Assembly: GCA_032622095.1 (NCBI GenBank)
Contig: CP136061.1
Coordinates: forward strand, 264,092,077 to 264,156,076
DNA length: 64,000 bases
Origin: Siphonodentalium dalli
Taxonomy: Eukaryota > Mollusca > Scaphopoda > Gadilida > Siphonodentaliidae
Direction: 5' to 3'
Below the pieces are notes generated by a model that was given only the letters and a program-made list of their open reading frames with translations, was not told where the DNA came from and did no database searches. Position numbers and translations under genes: made by a program. This document shows positions 1-10,107 of this stretch, piece by piece; the first letter of the stretch is position 1, and every line of letters starts with the position of its first letter.

Positions 1-262
1 ATGTGGAATATTGTATATTGAGCAGTCGAGTATTAATTTCAGTAGTTGTTGATTTTGTAGAGATTGGTTCAGACCAGCTTGGCTCAGGGTTTCTTCAATA
101 GCGTTTATAAATCGTTTTCTGACTTCATTGAGACTGTCGCATGTTGTTATAAAATGGACCATGTCTTCAGGTTATTTGCCGCATAGTTGACAGATATCTG
201 TGTGGGTAGAGGAAAATTTGGCTTTCTGTCGTTGGAGAATATAGGTGCCTGTAGCCAGTAAT
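1..262 (-). pseudogene. 3' fragment of a non-LTR retrotransposon (LINE)
   Basis: Read on the minus strand, this stretch parallels the part of the LINE at about 35352-35610 that encodes the C-terminal region of its protein. The order of landmarks is the same, including the codons around the CxxC...H...C cluster. Many substitutions and at least one stop separate the two, so this is an older, diverged relative. It runs off the left edge of the window and stops abruptly near 262, where Ngaro-derived sequence begins. No function is expected. Confidence 0.7.
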
Positions 263-304
263 CTTCTGTCGTCCAGAGACTTCTTTTTTTGTCGATTCTG
301 CATT

Positions 305-512
305 ATTACTAAGCCTGGATATAAATTTAGAATTTTACGTCACTCTACATCACACTGGAACTTCTCATTTTATTGGTTGACATATTTAGAATACACGTCA
401 GTATACATGACCTGTGAACTTCTCAATTCAGGTACCCATAATTCCTAGCTGGTATATAAGCATTCGCGCCCAAATTTTTCCTTACCATTCGAATATTTTG
501 ACAGATCAATTT
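305..512 (+). repeat. Ngaro-like split direct repeat A1
   Basis: A 208-bp segment repeated with few mismatches at 5031-5238. It sits just 5' of the gag-like region and forms the left end of the element. Confidence 0.85.
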
Positions 513-587
513 GGAGATCAACTTTTCGACTTATAAATTATAATATCGATATTCGATCATACTTTAAATTAACGTTGAATTTATTTA

Positions 588-1792
588 ATGATTCGATCCA
601 AACGAGAGCGAGCAGTAATCGATTATAACGAAATGCACAAATCAGGGCGAAAGGAGAAAGGTGATAAGTTTGTGCCATCCGAAGCGAAGGAAGATGAAAG
701 TCAGACCAACGAGGACGGTTATACGCCCAACGAAGAGGTAGAATCTTCTGCAGAAAGCGACAGCCAAACAGGAAGCGAAGGTAGCGATGACGAAGAGACG
801 AAATGCATGCCTGAGGAAATATAGCAGAATCGACAAAAAAAGAAGTCTCTGGACGACAGAAGAGCGGAACGGAAACGAAAGATCAGACAAGAGTTGGAAG
901 AGTCCCGAAGAGAGTTGGCGGAGGCCGAAAAGGCAGCATTGAAGAAAGGTAAAAAGAGTAAAACAAACATTACCTTAGATAATTTTAGATCTGACTCACG
1001 TCTCAAAAAGAATGTAAACAATCAATTGAAACACCTAAGGTTAGGTTTTACATAGGACACACATGATGATGAAATGCACAGTGATGCATCATCTGATAGG
1101 TCGGCTATATTTAAGGAGAGACCGAAAACAAACAAGTAAAGGCAAAACAGAGTAATATTTCGGGCTTGGAAGCCAAATCAGCTACCACAATTTTGCATCC
1201 ACAATTATGCCCACAGTCATTGTTGCAATTAGAGTATGTGACTAAAGAGATAAGATATCAAGACCTCTCCTTCAGCCAATTTGTTGCTGGAGAACTTGAA
1301 ATTATTATGCAGATCAGAAATGAGAAAGAAAAGAGAGGTCGATTGTTTTTATTACGTAAAATTGCTTATTATTTGGAAATTTATGAGTGGAAGTCACTGT
1401 TGGACTTTTATGCTGCTGTCATTCGAAAGATCGAGTATGGTCAGGCAGACTGGGGTGATGACACATCATTGTTGGAAACCCCATTACTGGTTGGTCATAC
1501 TCGGCCAAAATACGGTAAGACGTTTGCGTTGAGTACTCAGAACGAGTCCTTTGGTGGTGTTGCATCAGGGCGACCTACCCCAACCAAGGTTAATTCGAAC
1601 AGGGAATGGTTCTGCCCTGAGTTTCAACGAAATAAATGTACAAAGTAATCGCCTCATTTGAGAGTTGTTCAGGGTCAAATGAGACATGTGCAGCATATTT
1701 GTGCAAGTTGTTTGGAGAAAGATAAGATTTGTTCTTCTCATTCTGAGTCCAGCTCGACATGTCCTCATCAGGAAATCTCATCAGGCTCATGA
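588..1792 (+). pseudogene. Ngaro-like gag-like ORF, broken
   Basis: The frame opens at ATG 588 with a basic start and a Glu/Asp/Ser-rich stretch. It is cut by an amber codon at 822-824, then continues in the same frame as a highly charged, probably coiled-coil segment to about 1054. From 1166 a second frame carries the conserved middle of the protein. It is interrupted by TAA at 1646-1648 inside a Cys/His cluster, then continues in frame to TGA at 1790-1792 with further Cys and His residues (QHICASC at about 1693-1713). This arrangement fits the zinc-binding region of DIRS/Ngaro gag-like proteins, which is thought to package element RNA. At least two stops and one frameshift make it non-functional. 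Confidence 0.7.
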
Positions 1793-1974
1793 CTTTCAAA
1801 TGAGGCCAGTAAGAACAATGGCAAATGTTATGTGAAACATGTCGAGGCGGATTCATTTGAATTAACATCTTTTTCTGTCTCAGAACACAGTATAGCCGGT
1901 AACAGTTCATTCAACGAAACAGTAGTGAATGAAAATATCAAAGTTAGACAGTCCGGTTTGTACAATTTTGAGTT

Positions 1975-3077
1975 ATGTCGCATACCAGTTTATTCAAATT
2001 AAACATTGAATTTTTTGAGTCAATGTTGGCAAGTTATGAAGATAAACGGATATGTGATTTTCTAAAGTATGGTTTTCCCATTGGCATGGAAACTCAACAT
2101 GTTAGACCAACAAATGTTAGAAGTAGGAATCATGCTGGTGATAATTCCTTTCCAAATGAAATGAACCAGTATATTGAGAAAGAAATATCTTATCAAGCAG
2201 TAATCGGTCCCTTTCAACAAATTCCATTTGATACTGCATTTCTTTCTCCATTAAATTCTGTCCCCAAGCGAGATAGTGTAGAAAGGCGAGTCATTTTAGA
2301 TTTTAGTTTTCCCCAAGGAAATAGTGTCAATGATTTTATTCCAAAAAATGTATATCTTGGAGAAAATTACAAATTAATATACCCATCAGCCGATAGCCTT
2401 GTTGAATTGGTCAGAGAATGTGGTCAGAATTCTTTGATATACTTCAAGAGATTTGAAACGATGCTATAGGCAAATTCCTGTTGACGTTGGTGACATTGAT
2501 ATGCTTGGTTATAAGTGGAAGGGTCAAATTTTGATAGAGATTTACCAATGGGGTTAAGAAGTAGTGCTTTAGCATGTCAATCTATGACCAACTCATTAAG
2601 ATACATGATGAATCAAGCTGGATTTAACTTGGTAAACTATCTTGATGATTTGGCAGGTTGCCAAGTTAAAGAGGAAGCTGATGAGGCTTTTGTATATTTA
2701 AAATATTTATTGGATAGTTGTGGGCTTGAAGAAGCCGAAAACAAGAAATGTTCACCGTCAACACAGATGAAATTTTTGGGTATTCAATTTGATACCGAAA
2801 GTCTTTCATTGAGTATAGATTCAGTTCGCCTTTGTGACATTCTTGATCTTGTTCGATCTTGGTTGAATAAGAAAAAGGCCACGAAGAAGGAACTGGAATA
2901 ATTATTGGGAAAATTAAATTTTGTTTCATCTTGTGTACGACCTGGGCGATTATTTGTTTCACGACTCTTAACATGGTTACGTACATTCAACATCAATAGG
3001 CAGAAAGTTTCTAGTCCGGAATTTGTTAAGATCTGGAGTGGTGATCAAAATTTCTTTGTCACTATAACAGCATATCA
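1975..3077 (+). pseudogene. Ngaro-like reverse transcriptase, broken
   Basis: The N-terminal RT region (1975-2469) includes the segment ending in a fingers-type block. Near 2450 a short deletion shifts the frame, so the first catalytic-Asp block lies in a different frame from the preceding 150 residues. The next open stretch, 2515-2901, contains PMGLRSS and the catalytic YLDD motif (around 2638-2650), followed by the thumb-like LGIQFD block. A TAA at 2899-2901 interrupts it, and the same frame continues to about 3060. The domain would copy element RNA into DNA; with one stop and several frame breaks this copy cannot. Confidence 0.85.
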
Positions 3078-3545
3078 ATGATGATGTTTGAAGAATGGTC
3101 AGCACCAGATGTGGAATTGGCATGTGATTCCACTTTAACTGGCTGTGGGGCAATTAGTGCCAATGAATGTTTTCACAAGGAATTTCCTCAGTTCATTTTG
3201 AAGTTGAAGTTACATATAAATTGTTTGGAACTTTTTACTATTATAGTCAGTCTCCAATTGTGGGGTAGTCGGTATACAGGCAAAAGGATTACAATTTATT
3301 GTGACAATTCAGCTTCAGTGACAGTATTAAATTCCGGTGCCACTCATGATTCGTTTATGCAATCCTGTCTCAGGGAAATTGTTTTCATAACAGCCACTCA
3401 TCAATTTGAAGTTAAAGGTATCCATATATCAGGCGAGTCTAACTGTGTAGTAATTCAGTTGTATGATCAATTTCTTAGTATATCATTTGAATCTATTGAT
3501 GCCATAAAGAATTATGTTGCAGGAGTGAACACATTACAAGTCTAA
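3078..3545 (+). pseudogene. Ngaro-like RNase H and start of recombinase
   Basis: Motifs follow the RNase H order: ACDSTLTGCG (first Asp), INCLELFTI (Glu) and YCDNSASV (second Asp), followed by GESN near the domain end. The last about 35 residues (DAIKNYVAGVNTL) resemble the core-binding domain at the start of the tyrosine recombinase. The two are closer together than expected, which suggests an internal deletion around 3440-3500. A stop at 3543-3545 ends the frame. Confidence 0.8.
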
Positions 3546-4069
3546 CTTAGTTCCGGATTCTGTTAAGTCTTATGATTCATCCAAACAATTAACCAGAGGT
3601 GATATTGCCATAACAGATAATTTGATGACTATTTCCTTCAAATGGTAAAAAACTAACCAGTTGGGAGAGAGAATTTTACAGATACCATTAGTATCAACTC
3701 CAGGCTCACCATTGTGTCCCATTTTTGCCTTTAATAATGTGTAAGTTGACACCAGCCTCAATGGAGGCAACAGCCTTTTTAATCAGAAAGACAAGAAAAC
3801 CACATAATTTAAAGGTAGTCACTTATTCTGATTTTCAAAATAGATTGAAGTCACTTATACACATGACTGGTAGAAACCCAAAACATTTTTCATCCCATTC
3901 ATTCAGAAGGGGTGGTTGCACAGTAGCCTTTAGATGTGGAGTGCCTTTTGATCTGATTCAAATTCATGGTGACTGGAAGAGTGATGCATATAAAAAATAT
4001 TTGGAACTGAATGTTGAAGATAGGTCTCAAATGTCAGAAGTCTTGAAACAATATATTTTGAACTTATAG
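3546..4069 (+). pseudogene. Ngaro-like tyrosine recombinase (integrase), broken
   Basis: The longest open part, 3725-4069, encodes the C-terminal catalytic half. It has HSFRRGG (the H-x-x-R pair), IHGDW with the second His, and a Tyr in KKYLEL that fits the nucleophile. Sequence from 3546 to 3724 encodes the earlier part in shifting frames with stops. This enzyme class integrates the circular DNA of DIRS/Ngaro elements without a DDE integrase. The frame breaks upstream make it inactive. Confidence 0.85.
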
Positions 4070-4098
4070 AAATTCATTAGTTACATTATATAGATTCA

Positions 4099-4599
4099 TT
4101 GATTAATGTTTCTATATTTATATTTACAGAGAAATCTGTTATTCTCCTTTCTGACTCCATATGCAAGTATGTTAAAGGAGTCAATTGTACTAAAGTGGAG
4201 GCACATCGAGGAGCGTCCATCGAAAATATAACCTCGATTATAAAGAAAAACAAGGGGAGTATTAGTTCCAAGTACCTTTTAAAATCTTTATTTAAAAGAT
4301 TATTAAAAGCAGTTAAGAATTACACTCATTGTAAATTGATCATTTCCGCTATATTGCCTAGACCAGTTGATTTTTCTTTAACATAACAAAAAGTTATTGA
4401 TAGTAATCTTGCCTTGGGAAAATTATGTAAGAAGAAAAGCATTAGGTTTGTCAGAACATTCAAACCTTTTATTCATAAAGGGAGCCATAAGCCTTTGAGA
4501 CATCTTTATGCGGATCGAGATGGAGGCCTTCATTTAAATTTTGAAGGTACACGAATGTTAACTAATTTCTTTATTCAGGTTATCAAACATTTGACTTAA
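4099..4599 (+). pseudogene. Ngaro-associated SGNH-type hydrolase domain, broken
   Basis: One reading frame runs from 4099 to 4599 with a single internal stop at 4384-4386. It shows a GDS-like serine block (LLSDSIC), a glycine block (HRGASI) and a C-terminal D...H block (DGGLHLNFEGT), matching SGNH esterases/lipases. The Gly-x-Asn block between them is not evident and may be deleted. Ngaro elements are known to carry a hydrolase-like ORF of unknown role; its position right after the recombinase fits. No proper start was found. Confidence 0.65.
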
Positions 4600-4790
4600 A
4601 TTATACATTACATGTTTGGTTTATGTGTTATAAACTCTTATTTTGGCAGTTTATTGATTTTAATTGAACTTGATACTGATGTCTTTTCCCTTTATTCCTT
4701 TCAGGAGATAGTGTGAACTGATGACACCTCTGACTTCTGGGTTCCCCTCCCTTGAAGACATCGGCATTCATTTCTGGAGGCATACGGCTT

Positions 4791-5004
4791 GGCGGTTAAA
4801 ATCAATTTTGATCATGGTAACATATTAAATATGTACATGTATTGTATGTTAATGTGTTATGTCTTGTGTTTGTTTTGATACATGTATATGTATTTAGTGT
4901 TTTCTCCATATCAGCGGAGAAAACTTTCAATAAATGCTGGTGCCAAAATAGCCTCTTATTTATTGGAATAGTTACCAATGCAATAGTAAGGCATTATGGT
5001 AATT
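4791..5004 (+). repeat. Ngaro-like split direct repeat B1
   Basis: About 214 bp, repeated nearly identically at 5708-5921. It contains an AATAAA-type signal (tttcaataaatgctgg), so it may include the transcript end. Confidence 0.85.
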
Positions 5005-5030
5005 GGGTTATTTTGGTACCAAAATATGTA

Positions 5031-5238
5031 ATTACTAAGCCTGGATATAAATTTAGAATTTTACGTCACTCTACATCACACGGGAACTTCTCATTGTATT
5101 GGTTGACATATTTAAAATACACGTCAGTATACATGACCTTTGAACTTCTCAGTTCAGGTACCCATCATTCCTAGCTGGTATATAAGCATTCGCGCCCAAA
5201 TTTGTCCTTACCATTCGAATATTTTGACAGATCAATTT
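5031..5238 (+). repeat. Ngaro-like split direct repeat A2
   Basis: Second copy of the 208-bp A repeat, 26 bp after B1, as expected for the B1-A2-B2 end of Ngaro elements. Confidence 0.85.
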
Positions 5239-5707
5239 CCCACCCACCCAGCCCCTTTTATATAGGGTTTAATTTAAATTTTAATAGTCTTAAAATTATC
5301 ATGAGAAATAAGTTTGTAATCAAATTAATTTGTTCTCTTTTAGAACATATGTTTAAATTAGTTTTTATCACATAATTTGCCCATAAAAGCAGTTTCATAA
5401 TTATCGATAATAGACACGTTTAATAACAGCGCGTGCGATGACGTCACATCGTTCTTCAAATGACTTGCGATCGCTGCGGTTTTTATCGTTGTTTTCGATG
5501 GATATTTCGCATTGCTTCGCGTTTATTTGATCATGTGATAAAAAGTATCTCACACTCGTCCTATTTTATACGTAATTTATCAACCTCGTCCACTAAATTT
5601 TATTTGAGCCTCGGTAAACCTCGGCTCAAATCGAATTTAGTGAACTCGGTTGATAAATTCCGTATAAAATAGAAACTCATGTGAGATCCTCTATGTCTTG
5701 TATGTAT
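5239..5707. other. Intervening sequence splitting A2 from B2, with a foldback hairpin
   Basis: No coding potential is evident. The segment separates repeats that are adjacent in typical Ngaro elements. It contains an imperfect inverted repeat at 5549-5685: the arms run from CTCACAC at 5549 to about 5610, and back to GTGAG at 5685 with a short loop of about 10 bases. It may be a later insertion of a foldback-type element. Confidence 0.6.
5549..5685. repeat. Imperfect foldback hairpin
   Basis: Arms of about 60 bp pair with a few mismatches around a short centre near 5611-5620. The arms share ctattttatac / gtataaaatag and tttgagcc / ggctcaaa. This fits a small foldback/MITE-type repeat. Confidence 0.8.
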
Positions 5708-5921
5708 GGCGGTTAAAATAAATTTTGATCATGGTAACATATTAAATATGTACATGTATTGTATGTTAATGTGTTATGTGTTGTGTTTGTTTTGATACAT
5801 GTATATGTATTTAGTGTTTTCTCCCTATCAACGGAGAAAACTTTCAATAAATACTGGTGCCAAAATAGCCTCTTGTTTATTGGAATAGTTACCAATGCAA
5901 TAGTAAGGCATTATGGTAATT
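5708..5921 (+). repeat. Ngaro-like split direct repeat B2 (right end)
   Basis: Second copy of the B repeat (compare 4791-5004). It ends abruptly at 5921, where minus-strand zinc-finger sequence starts. Confidence 0.85.
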
Positions 5922-6350
5922 CGATCACAATGCTATGGAGAGTAATATCTGTGAGTTCTCTTGACTTGGGGAATGACTTTTGACAAATGCCACAGCGATA
6001 CGAGCGATCAAATGTGTGGATTTTATTATGCTTCGCCAAGTTGCTTGAATGGGTGAATAATTTTTGACAAATGTCACATTTATAGGATCGGTCACTAAAG
6101 TGGATTCTCTTATGCTTCGTCATCTCGTTTGATGTAGTGAATGTTTCTCGCATATATCGCACTAATAATGTCGGCCGCCAGTGTGAATCCATTCGTGCGC
6201 AGTCTATTTTGCCGACTGCAGAAATGATATGTCACATACATCACATTTATACGGTGGACAACTCACTAGAGTGGATTATCGTATGTTTGGTAATGTCACC
6301 TGATGTAGTGAATGACTTCTCGCACTAATAAGGTCGCTCCCCGGTTTGAA
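5922..6350 (-). pseudogene. Degenerate 3' part of C2H2 zinc-finger array
   Basis: Minus-strand sequence continues the finger array that stops at 6351. Fingers with CDICQK and CGICQK blocks are readable in another frame (about 5940-6190), with the HTFDRS and HFSDRS linkers altered. Between 6192 and 6350 the fingers are scrambled by indels. This is the eroded C-terminal end of the neighbouring gene, cut by the Ngaro-like element at 5921. Confidence 0.75.
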
Positions 6351-7553
6351 TCATCTCTTATGTGTTGTCAGGTCGCTTGAATTAGTGAACGTTTTCTCGC
6401 ATGTATCGCACTTATAGTGTCGATCTCCGGTGTGAATCCGTGTGTGCACAGTCAAGGTTGTCGACTTCAGAAATGATTTGTCACAAACATCACATTTATA
6501 CGGCCGATCACCAGTGTGAATTATCTTATGCCTCGTCAGGGCGCCGTCTGTAGTGAATGCTTTCGGGCATATATCGCATTGATACGGTCGATCACCAGTG
6601 TGAATCCCGTGGTGGCTTGTCAGGTTGGTTTGTGTAGTAAATGCTTTTGAGCATATGTCGCACCCATACGGTCGATCACCGGTGTGAATCATCTTGTGTG
6701 TTGTCAAATGTCCTGACAAAGTGAACGATTTTTTACAAATATCACATTTATATGGGCGGTCACCTGTGTGGATTCTCTTGTGTTTCGTCAAGTCGCCTGA
6801 TACAATGAATGATTTCTGACATATATCGCACTGATACGGTCGATCTCCAGTGTGAATCCTGTTGTGGCTTGTCAGGTTGGTTGGTGTAGTAAATGCTTTT
6901 GAGCATATGTCGCACTGATACGGTCGATCTCCAGTGTGAATCATCTTGTGCGTTGTCAAATGTCCTGACAAAGTGAATGATTTTGTACAAATATCACATT
7001 TATATGGGCGGTCACCAGTGTGGATTATTTTGTGTTTTGTTAAGTCGCGTGATTCAATGAATGATTTTTGACATATATTGCATTGATACGGTCGATCACC
7101 AGTGTGAATTTTCTTATGTGTCTTCAGGTGGCTTGATTGAGTGAATGATTTCTCGCATAGGCCTATATCGCACTGATACAGTCGGTCGCCAGTGTGAATC
7201 CTCTTGTGTGCAGTCAAATTTCCTTTCGCGCTGAATGATTTTTCACATATATCACATTTATGGGGGCGGTCGTTGAAGTGAATTCTCTTATGTATCTTCA
7301 GATCACTTGATGTAGTGAATGATTTCTGGCAAATGTCGCACGGATACGGCCGATTTTCTGTGTGAATTCTCTTGTGTGCACTCAATGCTCCTGACTGGAT
7401 GAATGCTTTTTGGCAGATATTACATTTATACGGACGAACACCCGTGTGTATTCTTGCATGCCTCGTCAGGCCGCTTGAATGACTAAATGCTTTCTCACAC
7501 ATATCACACTGATACGGACTGTCATCGATGCGAATCGTTCTCTGTGCGATCAT
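6351..7553 (-). CDS. C2H2 zinc-finger array protein, 14 fingers, truncated
   Basis: A 400-codon frame from ATG 7553 encodes 13 complete C2H2 fingers plus a fourteenth that lacks its last His because a stop follows THKR. The spacing is the standard 28 residues with HTGDRP-type linkers, so the product would be a nuclear DNA-binding protein. No KRAB, BTB or other effector domain is visible. Fingers 6-8 and 9-11 are near-identical three-finger blocks, indicating a 252-bp internal duplication. Finger 5 has C-x4-C instead of C-x2-C, caused by a 6-bp insertion at about 7157-7162. Finger sequence continues beyond the stop in other frames, so this is probably a truncated or dying gene. The true start may lie further 5', where related sequence at 7576-7690 is damaged. 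Confidence 0.75.
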   Translation of the reverse strand: MIAQRTIRIDDSPYQCDMCEKAFSHSSGLTRHARIHTGVRPYKCNICQKAFIQSGALSAHKRIHTENRPYPCDICQKSFTTSSDLKIHKRIHFNDRPHKCDICEKSFSAKGNLTAHKRIHTGDRLYQCDIGLCEKSFTQSSHLKTHKKIHTGDRPYQCNICQKSFIESRDLTKHKIIHTGDRPYKCDICTKSFTLSGHLTTHKMIHTGDRPYQCDICSKAFTTPTNLTSHNRIHTGDRPYQCDICQKSFIVSGDLTKHKRIHTGDRPYKCDICKKSFTLSGHLTTHKMIHTGDRPYGCDICSKAFTTQTNLTSHHGIHTGDRPYQCDICPKAFTTDGALTRHKIIHTGDRPYKCDVCDKSFLKSTTLTVHTRIHTGDRHYKCDTCEKTFTNSSDLTTHKR

Positions 7554-7696
<143 letters not shown>

Positions 7697-7969
7697 TTAC
7701 TTACGACGGTTGGCTTCGTTCAGAAAATGCGTTCTGGCAAATTTAGAATGTAGGCGCTACTGGTTCCGAGTTGATAGCAGAATGATAAAAGACAAATTAC
7801 AGTTGTATATTAATGCTAGGGCGATTTTAAGCAGCTTCGCATGAATGTATTTCAAAACTAAAAAAAATAATAGGTCACAGTTAAGTGACTACACACATTC
7901 TGGTTTGCGCGATACGGGTACATTATTGAACGTTTAAAAATACCACACATTCTATCTATGGGCTACATT

Positions 7970-8404
7970 TAGGTTACACTGGTGTAAATGTTTTCCATAG
8001 GCCTCAGTGCTAACGTTTTAGCGCATAGTGTTGGCAATATAAATGTTGGGTCCAAAATTTTCTTTAAATCTGAAATTTTACACAAAAAAATCATGTCTGT
8101 CTTGCAGGGAATTCGCCTTTAACTCTTATGTTTTCGTAACTAGTGTCAGAATCGCATAAAAAAATACAGTCATATTTTAGACCACACGAAAAAATTCAAA
8201 CTCCACTACAAAGGGTTAATTCCTGTGCCAATGGTTATTTTACCTATGGGAAATCATAGGGAACAGGTGTGATGATTTTTTTATGTGAAAAGCACACAAG
8301 GCTATTGACCAATCAGGGCCCAGTGTCTATTTTATTCTCTCCTATATATTCCTCCCGCATCCGCCAGATGTCGCTCGGAACCTTATTTACACCAGTGTAA
8401 CCTA
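7970..8404. mobile_element. TA-flanked MITE with 18-bp terminal inverted repeats, copy 1
   Basis: The left end GGTTACACTGGTGTAAAT (7972) is matched by its exact reverse complement ending at 8402, with TA on each side (7970-7971 and 8403-8404). The interior (about 395 bp) has no coding capacity. The structure fits a non-autonomous DNA transposon with a TA target duplication. The superfamily cannot be fixed without a transposase. Confidence 0.8.
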
Positions 8405-8735
8405 AAGCGATAGCCCGCTTTTTCGCGGAATAATTGTAACTCCCTACATTTCTTCAGAATTGCCCATCAATGGAAAAAATGTGTTCAAAAACAATATCAC
8501 TTCTGTGGTTCATTATTTATCACACACAATTTAACCCCACCCCCTTTAACAAATTATTCATCAAACAAGCACAATTTTTCACCACCAGTCATGTTCAAGC
8601 CCCATTTTCACTCAGTTTTATGGGTCTGGTGTTGCAAACTTGGATCAGCTATGGAAGACTGTACAATATTCTTTCCATGAGAGAACTTCTGGTGATGTGA
8701 GGTCATTGAGTCCAGATCTGATCAGCTGAGCATCA
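8405..8735. repeat. Right flank duplicated with the MITE, copy 1
   Basis: This 330-bp stretch is repeated almost exactly at 9758-10086, each time directly after the right TIR of the MITE. The left flanks of the two MITEs differ. The repeated unit therefore begins at the left TIR and ends about 330 bp past the right one. A 76-codon open frame in both copies (8470-8700 and 9823-10053) has no recognisable motif and is probably not a gene. Confidence 0.75.
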
Positions 8736-9302
8736 AGCGCATGACTTTATCAGCACATTGAAGAATAAAATATGACATTTTCAGGTCTGCAAGGGTGATC
8801 CAAGATAACTGGATGTGGGTGTATATTGAATTAGTTGAATAAAGATATGCTCTCTTTGAATTGCTGAATCATTTTCTTAAATGTGTCCAAGTTTTAGTGC
8901 TATTAACCTTCAAATGACCATACCCACCAATGGAAATGACACACTTTTATGATATATATCTGTATATCACTGGCTATAAAATCCAAAATACTTGTTAGAT
9001 TAGGTTCTTATAACAATTGATATATGTGTCGTTGACATGCTCATGTTATGGGTCATTTGCATTATCATGCGACTATTACCACCTTTAAAAAATTTGAAAA
9101 TACGTTGAAAAATTGGCATTTTTTATGAAAAATCTTACTATTTTTTTGGCTGATGTAAGTGAAATAAGACATCAGCAGCAAGAATAGCCACACCAAGCAT
9201 GAGGTATTCATTGGACTGAAAGACCAGGCTCTGTAAAATGCATTAAAATGCTTTAAAGTGACTCCCAGGAATCAAAAATGATAAAAAGCTATATTTCCCC
9301 TT
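8736..9302. other. Spacer between the two MITE units
   Basis: AT-rich sequence. I see no coding region, terminal repeat or homology to other parts of the window. Confidence 0.5.
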
Positions 9303-9757
9303 TAGGTTACACTGGTGTAAATGTTTTCCATAGGCCTCAGTGCTAACGTTTTAGCGCATAGTGTTGGCAATATAAATGTTGGGTCCAAAATTTTCTTTAA
9401 ATCTGAAAAATTGACATTTTGGCAAACTTTTTACACAAAAAAATCATGTCTGTCTAGCAGGGAATTCGCCTTTACATCTTATGTTTTCGTAACTAGTGTC
9501 AGAATCGCATAAAAAAATACAGTCATATCTTAGACCACACCAAAAAATTCAAACTCCACTACAAAGGGTTAATTCCTGTGCCAATGGTTATTTTACCTAT
9601 GGGAAATCATAGGGAAGAGGTGTGATGATTTTTTTATGTGAAAAGCACACAAGGCTATTGACCAATCAGGGCCCAGTGTCTATTTTATTCTTTCCTATAT
9701 ATTCCTCCCGCATCCGCCAGATGTCGCTCGGAACCTTATTTACACCAGTGTAACCTA
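9303..9757. mobile_element. TA-flanked MITE, copy 2
   Basis: Same 18-bp terminal inverted repeats (9305 onward and up to 9755) and TA flanks as copy 1 at 7970-8404. It carries about 20 extra bp near 9411 (ttgacattttggcaaac region) that copy 1 lacks; otherwise the two differ by few substitutions. Confidence 0.8.
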
Positions 9758-10086
9758 AAGCGATAGCCCGCTTTTTCGCGGAATAATTGTAACTCCCTAC
9801 ATTTCTTCAGAATTGCCCATCAATGGAAAAAATGTGTTCAAAAACAATATCACTTCTGTGGTTCATTATTTATCACACACAATTTAACCCCACCCCCTTT
9901 AACAAATTATTCATAAAAAAAGCACAATTTTCCACCACCAGTCATGTTCAAGCCCCAGTTTCACTCAGTTTTAGGGGTCTGGTGTTGCAAACTTGGATCA
10001 GCTATGGAAGACTGTACAATATTCTTTCCATGAGAGAACTTCTGGTGATATGAGGTCATTGAGTCCAGATCTGATCAGCTGAGCAT
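9758..10086. repeat. Right flank duplicated with the MITE, copy 2
   Basis: Near-identical to 8405-8735. It stops where the 80-bp minisatellite region begins. Confidence 0.75.
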
Positions 10087-10107
10087 GTCATGTGTCTGTA
10101 TTTGTTA

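Larger units (their letters stand above)
305..5921 (+). mobile_element. Ngaro-like (DIRS group) tyrosine-recombinase retrotransposon, decayed
   Basis: The order gag-like, reverse transcriptase, RNase H, tyrosine recombinase, SGNH hydrolase is typical of Ngaro elements, which insert with a recombinase instead of a DDE integrase. The ends are split direct repeats, as in that group: A1 (305-512), then the ORFs, B1 (4791-5004), A2 (5031-5238) and B2 (5708-5921). A2 and B2 are normally adjacent but here are separated by about 470 bp that includes a hairpin. All reading frames are broken by stops or frameshifts, so the copy is inactive. Family assignment rests on domain order and repeat layout; a clade-level placement would need a phylogeny. 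Confidence 0.85.

Noticed and set aside
8470-8700. 76-codon frame shared by both MITE units
   Set aside because: Shared because the region is duplicated; one copy differs by several non-conservative changes and no motif is present.
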